Assembly (NCBI GenBank): GCA_947458345.1
Contig: CANHBU010000069.1
Location: forward strand, 1-8,088
DNA: 8,088 bases
Direction of reading: 5' to 3'
Source: Comamonadaceae bacterium
Lineage (GTDB): Bacteria > Pseudomonadota > Gammaproteobacteria > Burkholderiales > Burkholderiaceae_C
Below are positions 1-7,083 of this stretch, in pieces. Under the pieces are notes generated by a model. The model was not told the DNA's origin, made no database searches, and worked only from the letters and a program-made list of their open reading frames with translations. Position 1 is the stretch's first letter, and every line of letters begins with the position of its first letter. The translations under genes were made by a program, and so were the position numbers.

Positions 1-1780
1 AGATGTCACCCAATGCGCTGGAGGCCGGCCCAAGATTGACCTTTTCCGCGGTGAAGGTCCAGCCGGCGGGTGAGGGCAGCCGGATCATGGGGCCGCCGTT
101 TGCGCTGCGCGACAACATCAGCCCGGGTGCCGGGGTGTCCAGGTAGTGGGTATAGGTCACGCCATTGCGGGTTTGCTGATAGGTCTTGGTGCTGCCTTGA
201 GTGCGTGAGATCGTGCTTGCTGCCACTGGCCCGCTGAAGAAGCGGGGCATGCCCGCCGGGTCGTAGCCGGTTTCCCAGAAAGCACCTTCGGCAATTGCAT
301 TGACCTGAGGTATGACCATCGCTGATGTGACTTTGCTCAGAACGGCGACGCCGGTTCCTGCTACGGAAGTCGGGCCAACCGGGACCGGGAAGTTGCTCAG
401 GCTCAGCAAGATCGAACTGCTGCCGCCGGCCTGGTAGCCGATCAGGTAAGCCTCGGTCTGACCGGTCGCAGTCTGGGCGCTGGTACAGCGTAAGGCACCG
501 GTGGCACTGCCGTCTATCAGGACCGGGGAGCACCGTGTGGCCTCAAAAGCCAGCGTGAAGGCATTGCTCAGGCTGCTGCACCCCGGCAGTCGCTCGCTCC
601 CGGTGTTGATCTCGCATTGGCGACCCTCCACCAACGGCCGGCCGGGCGCGTTGACCGCAAAGCTGAAGGCAGCCGCCGAGGTGAAATCGGTGCCACTGTG
701 GCTGGCCCTCATGTGGCCTAGCGCGGCATATTGACCGGTGAATCTGGGTGCGGTCAGGCTCACGCTGGGCTGCATCGGAACGATGACGCCAAAGCTGGTT
801 TCCGATTGCCAGATGCCCATGCCGTTGTCGGAAATATGAAAGACCTTGCCGCCGGCGCTGAAGGCGCAGGCCTCGTTGCCAACAGGCGCGATATCGACCG
901 GTACGCCGCCAACCCGCGTCAGGGTCGCTGGGGCGGTGGAGAGGTCCAGTTCATGGGCCAGCGGCTCGCCCCCGGCCAGCGAGTCGATCAGCCAGACCCG
1001 ACCGGTTCTGACCGAAGGGCAGCCGCTGAGCGCCGAGGCGGTCACCACGCTTTGCACAATAGCGCCGATGGGCATGGGCGCGCCAATAAGGCCCCCGTCG
1101 GTGCCTCCAAAGATTGGGTTTGAATTGCCCCCGCCGACATTAATCGGGTTGCGGATGCTGGCTGCCTCGGCCACCCTGTTGACTAAATTCGACAGGGCTT
1201 GGTCCGCCGTAGCCAGTGCCGCCATGAGGGCGTCGATGGAACGGTCGATGGCCGAGCCTTGCGCTTCGGCGGTGGCTGTTTGCAGCCGGCCCTTGAGCGG
1301 ATCCTCATCGGCGCTCAATGGAGCGCCCAAGAATCCGGCCGTTTCGCGGGCCACGTTGATACCGCTCAACAGCGCTGCTGGTGTGATCCGCTCAAAGTAT
1401 TCGGCGGGATTGGCAAATGCCTGCCTCGGATCGACCCCCAGCGCGCTGGCCACCACAATGTCGCTCAGTGGGGTCACATGAGCGATGCGCTGCTCAGCGC
1501 CTCTTTCCAGGGCCGAATGAAACTCGATTCCCGTAACTGGGTCAACGACCCGCAACAGGCAGGGACCGGCGCCGCCGGGTATGGTCAGGCGGTAGCTGCC
1601 GTCGCTTTCGGTTTGCGCCGTGCCACTGCCCACCTGACATTTGACCTCGACCGTGCCTTGCACCACTGCTGCACCCGATGCGGCAACGCCGGTGATGGTG
1701 TGGCCCGCACCCGTGCCGCCGCCGCAGGAGATCAGGGCGGCAGCAAGGCCTAAGGGCAAAAGCAAGGGCTTGGCGTGCAT
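1..1780 (-). CDS. Putative secreted lipoprotein, carboxypeptidase-regulatory-like domain, C-terminus outside window
   Basis: An uninterrupted minus-strand frame runs from ATG at 1780 to the window edge (593 codons, no stop), so the gene is partial. The N-terminus has a basic residue (K4), a Leu/Ala-rich core and a lipobox L16-I-S-C19 followed by three glycines, which indicates signal peptidase II processing and lipid anchoring. Residues about 30-80 (C48 and C74 framing an SDGSYRLTIPGG segment) resemble a carboxypeptidase-regulatory/Cna-B-like beta domain. A TPLSDIVVASALG segment (103-115) follows, as in related Burkholderiales lipoproteins. Residues 214-233 are Gly/Asn-rich, a likely linker. 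The remainder is rich in Ser, Thr, Gly and Ala, with short beta-prone stretches. Apart from C19 there are eight cysteines in four close pairs. In-frame ATGs at 1810 and 1813 would add 10-11 residues. I chose 1780 because it gives a compact signal peptide, although no clear Shine-Dalgarno site precedes it. Function is unknown; I do not recognise a catalytic motif. Confidence 0.8.
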   Translation of the reverse strand, partial: MHAKPLLLPLGLAAALISCGGGTGAGHTITGVAASGAAVVQGTVEVKCQVGSGTAQTESDGSYRLTIPGGAGPCLLRVVDPVTGIEFHSALERGAEQRIAHVTPLSDIVVASALGVDPRQAFANPAEYFERITPAALLSGINVARETAGFLGAPLSADEDPLKGRLQTATAEAQGSAIDRSIDALMAALATADQALSNLVNRVAEAASIRNPINVGGGNSNPIFGGTDGGLIGAPMPIGAIVQSVVTASALSGCPSVRTGRVWLIDSLAGGEPLAHELDLSTAPATLTRVGGVPVDIAPVGNEACAFSAGGKVFHISDNGMGIWQSETSFGVIVPMQPSVSLTAPRFTGQYAALGHMRASHSGTDFTSAAAFSFAVNAPGRPLVEGRQCEINTGSERLPGCSSLSNAFTLAFEATRCSPVLIDGSATGALRCTSAQTATGQTEAYLIGYQAGGSSSILLSLSNFPVPVGPTSVAGTGVAVLSKVTSAMVIPQVNAIAEGAFWETGYDPAGMPRFFSGPVAASTISRTQGSTKTYQQTRNGVTYTHYLDTPAPGLMLSRSANGGPMIRLPSPAGWTFTAEKVNLGPASSALGDI

Positions 1781-1957
1781 GATTGGCAGGTAGGTTGACA
1801 CAGCGCACATCATAGTAAAGATGTTAAAAAAAGTAATCCTTTAATATTTAAAATATGTGAACTAATCGTCCTTTAATGCTTAAAGCAACAGCCCGCAGTC
1901 CCGGTGCATTTCTAGACGGTCCCAGTGGCGGGCGCCGGCGAGGCACAATCTAAAGCC
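1781..1957. promoter_or_regulatory. AT-rich divergent intergenic region between lipoprotein gene and recG
   Basis: This 177-bp gap separates the divergent lipoprotein gene and recG. From about 1811 to 1887 it is very AT-rich, unlike the GC-rich DNA around it, which suggests promoter and operator DNA for one or both genes. It contains two related 15-bp dyads, listed separately. A TTGACA at 1795-1800 on the plus strand matches the sigma70 -35 consensus, but the hexamers 16-18 bp downstream (such as AAAGAT at 1817-1822) are poor -10 matches. A CACAAT hexamer at 1944-1949, eight bases before the recG ATG, is a possible -10 element without a good -35. No confident promoter can be named on either strand. 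Confidence 0.5.
1839..1885. repeat. Twin operator-like dyads, 32-bp centre spacing
   Basis: The right copy, CTTTAATGCTTAAAG at 1871-1885, is a perfect inverted repeat of CTTTAA/TTAAAG around three bases. The left copy, CTTTAATATTTAAAA at 1839-1853, has the same arms with one mismatch. As a direct repeat the two units (1837-1852 and 1869-1884, each beginning TCCTTTAAT) agree at 14 of 16 positions. The centres, 1846 and 1878, are 32 bp apart, close to three helical turns, so a dimeric regulator could occupy both on one DNA face. The low GC content makes some chance symmetry likely, and no regulator is identified. Confidence 0.45.
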
Positions 1958-4054
1958 ATGTCGACCCCTGCTTCAGAGGCGCCGGCGCGCCCGGCGCTGT
2001 CGCCGGCCCAGAAAGCCCTGCGCAAGCTGGGTCTTCTGCGTGACATCGATCTGGCCTTGCATTTGCCTTTGCGTTACGAGGACGAGACCCGCCTGACCTC
2101 TTTGGCACAGGCGCGTGAGGGCGATTGCATCCAGATCGAGGCGCGGGTCGTTCGCAGCGAAGTCAGTTTGCGCCCGAGGCGGCAACTTAAGGTGCAGGTC
2201 GACGACGGCAGCGACACCTGCGTGTTGCGCTTTCTCAATTTTTATCCCAGCCATCAAAAAGCTTTCACTGAGGGGGCCTGGGTGCGCTTGCGCGGTGAGG
2301 TCCGAGGCGGCTTGCTCGGGCGCGAGATGGTCCATCCGAGCTTTCAGCCGGCGGGCGGACCGCTGCCTCAGGCGCTCACGCCGGTCTATCCGAGCGTGGC
2401 GCAGTTACCGCAGGCGTATTTGCGCAAGGCGGTACTCGGGGGACTGGGCCGGACCGATCTGTCGGAGACCGTGCCGCCGCATGCGTGGCCCGAGGGGCCG
2501 CTGCAGGGTTGGTCGCTGCGCCAGTCGCTTGAGTATTTGCACCAGCCCAGGCCCGGGGTCGACTTGGCCGCGCTGGAAGATCGCAGCCACCCAGCCTGGC
2601 AGCGCTTGAAGGCCGAGGAGTTGCTGGCCCAGCAGCTGTCTCAGTTGCAGGCCCGGCAGGCTCGCGATGCGATGCGTGCGCCGGCGCTGGCATCGTCCGG
2701 CCAGGGGCCGATGGCTCGCTTGCATGAGCGCTTGCTCGAGTTGCTGCCCTTTGCCTTGACTCGGGCGCAGCAGCGCGTGCAGGCTCAAATTGCCGCAGAC
2801 CTGCAGCGTGAGCAACCCATGCACCGCTTGCTGCAAGGCGATGTCGGTTCGGGCAAGACAGTGGTGGCGGCTTTGGCAGCGCTGCGCTGCATTGAGGCGG
2901 GCTGGCAGTGCGCCTTGATGGCGCCCACCGAGATCCTGGCCGAGCAGCATTTTCGAAAATTGGTCGCCTGGCTGGAACCGTTGGGGGTGCAGACCGCTTG
3001 GCTGACGGGCAGCCAGCGGGCCAGCGAGCGGCGCGCGGGCCTGGCGGCGGCCGAGTCGGGGCTGGCCCATCTGGTGGTGGGCACACATGCCGTGATCGAG
3101 GACAAGGTGCAGTTCAGCAAGCTCGGCTTGGTCGTCATCGATGAGCAACACCGATTTGGCGTGGCGCAGCGCCTGGCCCTGCGCCGCAAGACCACGCGCG
3201 ATGAAAACGGACGCGATCTTGAGCCGCATCTGTTGATGATGTCGGCCACGCCGATTCCTCGCACGCTGGCCATGAGTTACTACGCCGATCTTGACGTGTC
3301 GACGATTGATGAATTGCCGCCAGGGCGCAGCCCCATCGTGACCAAGGTGGTTCATGAGGCCAGGCGCGAGCAGATCGTCGCCCGCATTGCCGAGCAAGTC
3401 GAGTTGGGGCGCCAGGTGTACTGGGTCTGCCCCTTGATCGAAGAAAGCGAGGCGGTCGATCTTCGCAATGCCACCGAGACGCACGCGCAACTGGCGCAGG
3501 CGCTGCCCCGGCATCAGGTGGGCTTGCTGCATTCTCGTTTGTCCACGGCTGAAAAAAAGGCGGTCATGGCGGACTTTGCCGGCGCGCAGATGGCGGTTCT
3601 CGTGAGCACCACGGTGATCGAAGTGGGTGTGGACGTGCCCAACGCCTCCCTGATGGTCATCGAGCACGCCGAGCGCTTTGGCCTGTCGCAGCTGCACCAG
3701 CTGCGCGGTAGGGTCGGGCGCGGCGCAGCCGCCTCGGCCTGCGTGCTGATGTACAGCACCGGTGATGTGCCGCGTCTGAGCCCGGCGGCGCGCGCTAGGC
3801 TGCAGGCCATGGTGCAGACGCAGGACGGTTTTGAGATCGCCCGGCGCGATCTGGAAATCCGCGGGCCGGGCGAATTCCTGGGTGCGCGGCAGTCGGGCGC
3901 GCCCTTGCTGCGTTTTGCCGATCTGGCCACCGACACCCAATGGTTGCAGTGGGCCCGTCACTGGGCACCCACGATGCTGACGCAGCAGCCGCAGCTGGCC
4001 GCACGCCATGTGCAGCGCTGGCTCGGTGGCAAGTCAGACTTTGTCAAGGCCTGA
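1958..4054 (+). CDS. recG: ATP-dependent DNA helicase RecG
   Basis: RecG is a monomeric superfamily 2 translocase that regresses stalled replication forks and processes branched recombination intermediates. From ATG 1958 the product is 698 aa, close to the 693 aa of E. coli RecG. The N-terminal third contains an OB-fold wedge domain around residues 55-130, followed by helicase motifs: Walker A GDVGSGKT (294-301), DEQH box (395-398), motif III SAT (429-431), and motif VI QLRGRVGRG ending near 589, followed by the RecG-type C-terminal segment. An in-frame GTG at 1925 would add 11 residues (MAGAGEAQSKA), which do not look like family sequence, so ATG 1958 is preferred. The only purine-rich Shine-Dalgarno candidate (GCGAGG, 1938-1943) lies rather far upstream of it. 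oxyR follows after 41 bp. The recG-oxyR association is also known in pseudomonads, where the order is oxyR then recG. Confidence 0.97.
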   Translation: MSTPASEAPARPALSPAQKALRKLGLLRDIDLALHLPLRYEDETRLTSLAQAREGDCIQIEARVVRSEVSLRPRRQLKVQVDDGSDTCVLRFLNFYPSHQKAFTEGAWVRLRGEVRGGLLGREMVHPSFQPAGGPLPQALTPVYPSVAQLPQAYLRKAVLGGLGRTDLSETVPPHAWPEGPLQGWSLRQSLEYLHQPRPGVDLAALEDRSHPAWQRLKAEELLAQQLSQLQARQARDAMRAPALASSGQGPMARLHERLLELLPFALTRAQQRVQAQIAADLQREQPMHRLLQGDVGSGKTVVAALAALRCIEAGWQCALMAPTEILAEQHFRKLVAWLEPLGVQTAWLTGSQRASERRAGLAAAESGLAHLVVGTHAVIEDKVQFSKLGLVVIDEQHRFGVAQRLALRRKTTRDENGRDLEPHLLMMSATPIPRTLAMSYYADLDVSTIDELPPGRSPIVTKVVHEARREQIVARIAEQVELGRQVYWVCPLIEESEAVDLRNATETHAQLAQALPRHQVGLLHSRLSTAEKKAVMADFAGAQMAVLVSTTVIEVGVDVPNASLMVIEHAERFGLSQLHQLRGRVGRGAAASACVLMYSTGDVPRLSPAARARLQAMVQTQDGFEIARRDLEIRGPGEFLGARQSGAPLLRFADLATDTQWLQWARHWAPTMLTQQPQLAARHVQRWLGGKSDFVKA

Positions 4055-4095
4055 GCCGCGCGGGCCGCCCCGTACTCTTGACCGACAATGACCGC

Positions 4096-5064
4096 ATGAC
4101 GCTGACCGAACTGAAATACATCGTCGCCGTCGCGCGGGAAAAGCATTTCGGCAGGGCCGCGGATGCCTGCCATGTCTCGCAACCGACCTTGAGCGTGGCC
4201 ATCAAGAAGCTCGAGGAGGAGCTCGACGTCAAGCTCTTTGAGCGCAACGCCAGCGAGGTGGCCGTCACGCCCCTGGGCGAGGAGATCGTGCGCCAGGCTC
4301 AAGGGGTGCTTGAGCAGGCCGACGGCATTCGCGAAATTGCCAAGCGGGGCAAGGATCCGCTGGCCGGCCCGCTCACCTTGGGCGTGATCTACACCATCGG
4401 ACCGTATCTGCTGCCCGATCTGGTGCGGCAGGCGATTTCGCGCCATCGCCAGATGCCCCTGATCTTGCAGGAGAACTTCACGGTCAAGCTGCTCGAGCAA
4501 TTGCGCACCGGTGAGATTGACTGCGCGATCTTGGCCGAGCCGATTCCCGACACCAGTTTGGCCATTGCGCCCCTTTACGACGAACCCTTCGTGGCCGCCG
4601 TACCGAGCACCCATCCCTGGGCCCAGCGCACCAGCTTGCGCGCCGAGGAGCTCAAGAACGAGACCATGCTGCTGCTGGGCAACGGCCACTGCTTTCGCGA
4701 TCACGTGCTGGAGGTTTGCCCTGAGTTCGCGCGGTTTTCCAGCACCGCCGAAGGCATACGCAAGAGCTTTGAGGGCTCCTCACTTGAGACCATCAAGCAC
4801 ATGGTGGCCGCCGGCATGGGCATCACCTTGCTGCCGCGCTTGAGTGTGCCGCAAGGCGCTTTGAACGATGAGCCGCTCGGGCGTCGCCAGGCAGCTGGCG
4901 AGCAGGAGCCCACGTTCATCAAATACTTGCCTTTTGAGGGGCATGTGCCGAGCCGGCGCGTGGTGCTGGCCTGGCGGCGCAGTTTCACCCGCTACGAGGC
5001 AATCGCGGCGCTGCGCAACTGCATTTACGCCTGCAAGCTGCCGGGTGCGACTCGCTTGTCCTGA
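4096..5064 (+). CDS. oxyR: LysR-family hydrogen peroxide sensor OxyR
   Basis: OxyR is a tetrameric LysR-type transcription factor that forms an intramolecular disulfide on reaction with hydrogen peroxide and then activates catalase, peroxiredoxin and related genes. The 322-aa product begins [13 protein letters not shown], the expected LysR start, with a winged helix-turn-helix over about residues 2-60 ([17 protein letters not shown]). The effector domain has [12 protein letters not shown] including T100, and [12 protein letters not shown] placing the redox pair at C199 and C208, with H198, R201 and D202 also at the E. coli positions. The frame is open upstream to 3940 inside recG, but that part is not LysR-like, so ATG 4096 is the start. 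It lies between recG and ubiA (41 and 20 bp gaps). A GACAAT hexamer at 4084-4089, six bases before the ATG, may be a -10 element, but no matching -35 is visible. Confidence 0.96.
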   Translation: MTLTELKYIVAVAREKHFGRAADACHVSQPTLSVAIKKLEEELDVKLFERNASEVAVTPLGEEIVRQAQGVLEQADGIREIAKRGKDPLAGPLTLGVIYTIGPYLLPDLVRQAISRHRQMPLILQENFTVKLLEQLRTGEIDCAILAEPIPDTSLAIAPLYDEPFVAAVPSTHPWAQRTSLRAEELKNETMLLLGNGHCFRDHVLEVCPEFARFSSTAEGIRKSFEGSSLETIKHMVAAGMGITLLPRLSVPQGALNDEPLGRRQAAGEQEPTFIKYLPFEGHVPSRRVVLAWRRSFTRYEAIAALRNCIYACKLPGATRLS

Positions 5065-5084
5065 GGCGCGGCGCTCTGATCGGC

Positions 5085-5975
5085 ATGTCTGACCCCGTGA
5101 AACCCACCGAGCAAACGACTGAGCCGGCAACCGGTCAGCTGCAGCTGTACCTGCAGCTCATCCGCTGGGACCGGCCGGCTGGCTGGCTCTTGCTGCTGTG
5201 GCCCACGCTGTCGGCTCTGTGGCTGGCCGCAGGCGGTTTTCCGGGTTGGCACTTGCTGCTGGTGTTCGTGCTCGGCACAGTGCTCATGCGCAGTGCGGGC
5301 TGCTGCATCAACGATGTGGCCGATCGTGACTTCGACCGCCATGTCAAGCGTACGGCCCAGCGGCCGGTGACCCGCGGTGCGGTCTCGGTCAGGCAGGCGC
5401 TGACACTCGGCGCCGTGCTGGCCTTGGCGGCTTTTGCGCTGGTGTTGACCACGCGCGCGGCTGCGGTGATGTGGTCCTTTGCCGCCTTGGCCGTTGCGCT
5501 GGCCTACCCCTACGCCAAGCGACATGTGTCCATGCCACAGGCGGTGCTGGGGGTGGCTTTTAGCTTTGGTATTCCCATGGCTTACGCGGCGGTACAGGGT
5601 CACGTGCCGCCGCAGGCCTGGCTGCTGCTGCTGGGCAACTTGTTCTGGGTGCTGGCCTACGACACCGAGTACGCCATGGTCGATCGCGACGACGACTTGC
5701 GCATTGGCATGAAAACCTCGGCCATCACGCTTGGGCGCCTGGACGTGCCGGCCATTGCCTTGTTTTACGCGGCCTACCTGCTCATTTGGGCCTGGGTCCT
5801 CGATGCGCCGGTACGCTCGATCTGGCTTTGGCTGGCTTTGGCGGCAGCTGCCGCGCAGGCCCTGTGGCATCTGTGGCTGATCCGCCGGCGCGAGCGCGCG
5901 GCCTGCTTCCTGGCCTTTCGCATGAACCACTGGCTGGGGCTGACGGTTTTCGCCGGCGTGGCGCTGTCGGTTTGA
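5085..5975 (+). CDS. ubiA: 4-hydroxybenzoate polyprenyltransferase UbiA
   Basis: UbiA is an integral inner-membrane enzyme that attaches the polyprenyl tail to 4-hydroxybenzoate, the first membrane step of ubiquinone synthesis. The 296-aa product has the two Asp-rich signatures that bind the prenyl diphosphate through magnesium: NDVADRDFD at 76-84 (N76, D77, D80, D84) and [12 protein letters not shown] at 193-204 (D193, D200, D204). Several hydrophobic segments are visible, roughly at 33-50, 54-68, 104-121, 127-142, 152-170, 178-192, 222-240, 247-265 and 283-296, consistent with the nine-helix fold. The [10 protein letters not shown] segment (86-95) is also typical. The start ATG is 20 bp after the oxyR stop; no strong Shine-Dalgarno site is seen, so translation may depend on coupling. 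It converges with proC, the stop codons being separated by 9 bp. Confidence 0.96.
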   Translation: MSDPVKPTEQTTEPATGQLQLYLQLIRWDRPAGWLLLLWPTLSALWLAAGGFPGWHLLLVFVLGTVLMRSAGCCINDVADRDFDRHVKRTAQRPVTRGAVSVRQALTLGAVLALAAFALVLTTRAAAVMWSFAALAVALAYPYAKRHVSMPQAVLGVAFSFGIPMAYAAVQGHVPPQAWLLLLGNLFWVLAYDTEYAMVDRDDDLRIGMKTSAITLGRLDVPAIALFYAAYLLIWAWVLDAPVRSIWLWLALAAAAAQALWHLWLIRRRERAACFLAFRMNHWLGLTVFAGVALSV

Positions 5976-5984
5976 GGACTGCGC

Positions 5985-6821
5985 TTACTGCCGCCCAAAT
6001 TCCTGACCCAGCTCCTGCGAGCGTTTGCGGGCCGACTCCATGGCGGCCATGAAATGTGCCTTCACGTCGGCCGCCTGCAAGGCGGTGAGCGCGGCATGGG
6101 TGGTGCCGCCCTTGGACGTGACCCGTTCGCGCAGCAGCGCCAGGGGCTCGGGCGAGTCGGCGGCCAGGGCCGAGGCGCCAGAGAAGGTGGCGAGGGCCAG
6201 TTGACGGGCCTGCGCGGGGCTCAGTCCCATCTGCGTGCCCGCCTCGACCATCGCCTCCAGAAAATAAAACACATAGGCCGGGCCCGACCCCGACAGTGCC
6301 GTCACCGCATCGAGCAAGTCTTCATGCTCGAGCCAGACCCACTGTCCGGTGGTGCCCACGATGGCCTCGATCGTCTCCTTGTGCTGCGCCTCGACCGCTG
6401 CCAATGCAAACAGTCCGGTGATGCCTCGCCCGATCAGCGCCGGCGTGTTGGGCATGGCGCGCACGAGGCGTTGGCTGCCGAGCCATCGGACCATGCTGTC
6501 TGTGCGGATGCCGGCGGCCACGCTCAGGTGCAACGCCCCCTGGGTGTGCGCGCCCGCTTGCAGCGCCGCCTGCGCAAAGATCTGGGGTTTGACTGCCCAC
6601 ACCACCACCGAGGCGCGCTCCAGGCTGGCATTGGCCTGATCCATCACTTGCACGTCAAACTGCGTCTGCAGCCGATCGCGCGCCTGCGCTGAAGGCTCAA
6701 CCACTTGAATCAGGTGCCCGGGCATGCCCTGCCGGCGCAGGCCGCCGATCATCGCGCTGGCCATATTGCCCCCGCCTATGAAGGCCAGGGCTTGTTCAGT
6801 GATGGGCGACTTGGGGGGCAT
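5985..6821 (-). CDS. proC: Pyrroline-5-carboxylate reductase ProC
   Basis: ProC reduces 1-pyrroline-5-carboxylate to L-proline with NAD(P)H, the last step of proline synthesis, in the cytoplasm. The 278-aa product has the N-terminal Rossmann nucleotide-binding motif FIGGGNMA (14-21), WAVKPQ (75-80), MPNTP (123-127), and the C-terminal dimerisation/active-site signature DAVTALSGSGPAYVFYFLEA (171-190) followed by VTSKGGTT (234-241). Length matches the family's usual 270-280 aa. A GGAG Shine-Dalgarno sequence (minus strand, 6827-6830) sits five bases before ATG 6821 and supports this start. The gene stands alone on the minus strand, convergent with ubiA and divergent from rplN, so it is probably transcribed as a single gene from a promoter within 6830-7000 that I could not pinpoint. 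Confidence 0.97.
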   Translation of the reverse strand: MPPKSPITEQALAFIGGGNMASAMIGGLRRQGMPGHLIQVVEPSAQARDRLQTQFDVQVMDQANASLERASVVVWAVKPQIFAQAALQAGAHTQGALHLSVAAGIRTDSMVRWLGSQRLVRAMPNTPALIGRGITGLFALAAVEAQHKETIEAIVGTTGQWVWLEHEDLLDAVTALSGSGPAYVFYFLEAMVEAGTQMGLSPAQARQLALATFSGASALAADSPEPLALLRERVTSKGGTTHAALTALQAADVKAHFMAAMESARKRSQELGQEFGRQ

Positions 6822-7048
6822 GGCGGCTCCGGCGACTACGCGAGGGCCCGAGCGTAGCAGAGCCAGCCGTCAGCGCCTCTGGGTACATCACTTTGGCGAA
6901 ACGAGCGGTCCTTTAAAGGCCTTTCACTAAAACAAAAGGAATCTTGCGGCCCGATAGGGATCGATTTGTGGCGCCCAAACGGCCCGCGGCAGCGGGGCGT
7001 GGCGCGGACGGCGTGCCCGGGACTTTTTGAGCTTTTGGACGGGAGCGC
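6822..7048. promoter_or_regulatory. proC-rplN divergent intergenic region, upstream part
   Basis: These 227 bp lie between the proC start and the -35 box of the rplN promoter and contain no convincing gene. Seen here: the proC Shine-Dalgarno GGAG (minus strand, 6827-6830), a compact AT/GC block of overlapping palindromes at 6910-6924, a very GC-rich stretch at about 6969-7020, and a T-rich patch (7022-7037) shortly upstream of the rplN -35 box that could act as an UP-like element. A proC promoter is expected on the minus strand, but no good -35/-10 pair stands out. Confidence 0.5.
6910..6924. repeat. Overlapping palindromes upstream of proC
   Basis: Two perfect 10-bp palindromes overlap by five bases: CCTTTAAAGG (6910-6919) and AAAGGCCTTT (6915-6924). 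They begin about 88 bp upstream of the proC start codon. The octamer TCCTTTAA, which starts at 6909 here, also begins both dyads at 1837 and 1869. A protein-binding site is possible. The element is short and no regulator is evident. Confidence 0.35.
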
Positions 7049-7077
7049 TTGACCGGGTCTGGCAAATGGGTTATAGT
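7049..7077 (+). promoter_or_regulatory. Sigma70 promoter of the rplN (spc-type) operon
   Basis: TTGACC at 7049-7054 matches five of six -35 consensus bases, and TATAGT at 7072-7077 matches five of six -10 bases. The spacer is exactly 17 bp. A T-rich patch at 7022-7037 lies upstream of the -35 box. Transcription would start near 7084, giving a leader of about 160 nt before rplN. This is the strongest promoter match I found in the window and its position fits a highly expressed ribosomal protein operon. Confidence 0.75.
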
Positions 7078-7083
7078 TGCCGG

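Noticed and set aside
6..533. A 175-codon minus-strand frame with ATG start near the left edge, and plus-strand frames at 731-1753
   Set aside because: They overlap the long uninterrupted lipoprotein frame, which has a signal peptide and a normal residue composition. The alternatives are Arg/Pro-rich shadows.
1795..1823. TTGACA as the -35 box of a recG promoter
   Set aside because: The -35 match is perfect, but no hexamer at 16-18 bp spacing matches the -10 consensus beyond three of six, so a promoter call is not supported.
1824..1853. A terminator reading leftward, from the A-run at about 1826-1832 and the adjacent dyad
   Set aside because: The stem is only A/T pairs and would be too weak, and it would lie upstream of the lipoprotein gene it points towards, where termination makes little sense.
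2405..4009. A 534-codon open frame on the minus strand opposite recG
   Set aside because: Recognisable RecG motifs are on the plus strand. The antisense translation is rich in Arg, Gln, His and Gly with no domain, as expected for a shadow of high-GC coding sequence.
5841..5854. Perfect 14-bp palindrome GCGGCAGCTGCCGC inside ubiA
   Set aside because: It falls in a run of alanine codons in a membrane helix and there is no loop or T-run, so it is best explained by coding content.
5025..5930. A 301-codon minus-strand open frame opposite ubiA
   Set aside because: Its translation is low-complexity (Gln/Arg/His/Gly), with no family resemblance, while the opposite strand encodes a complete UbiA with both Asp-rich motifs.
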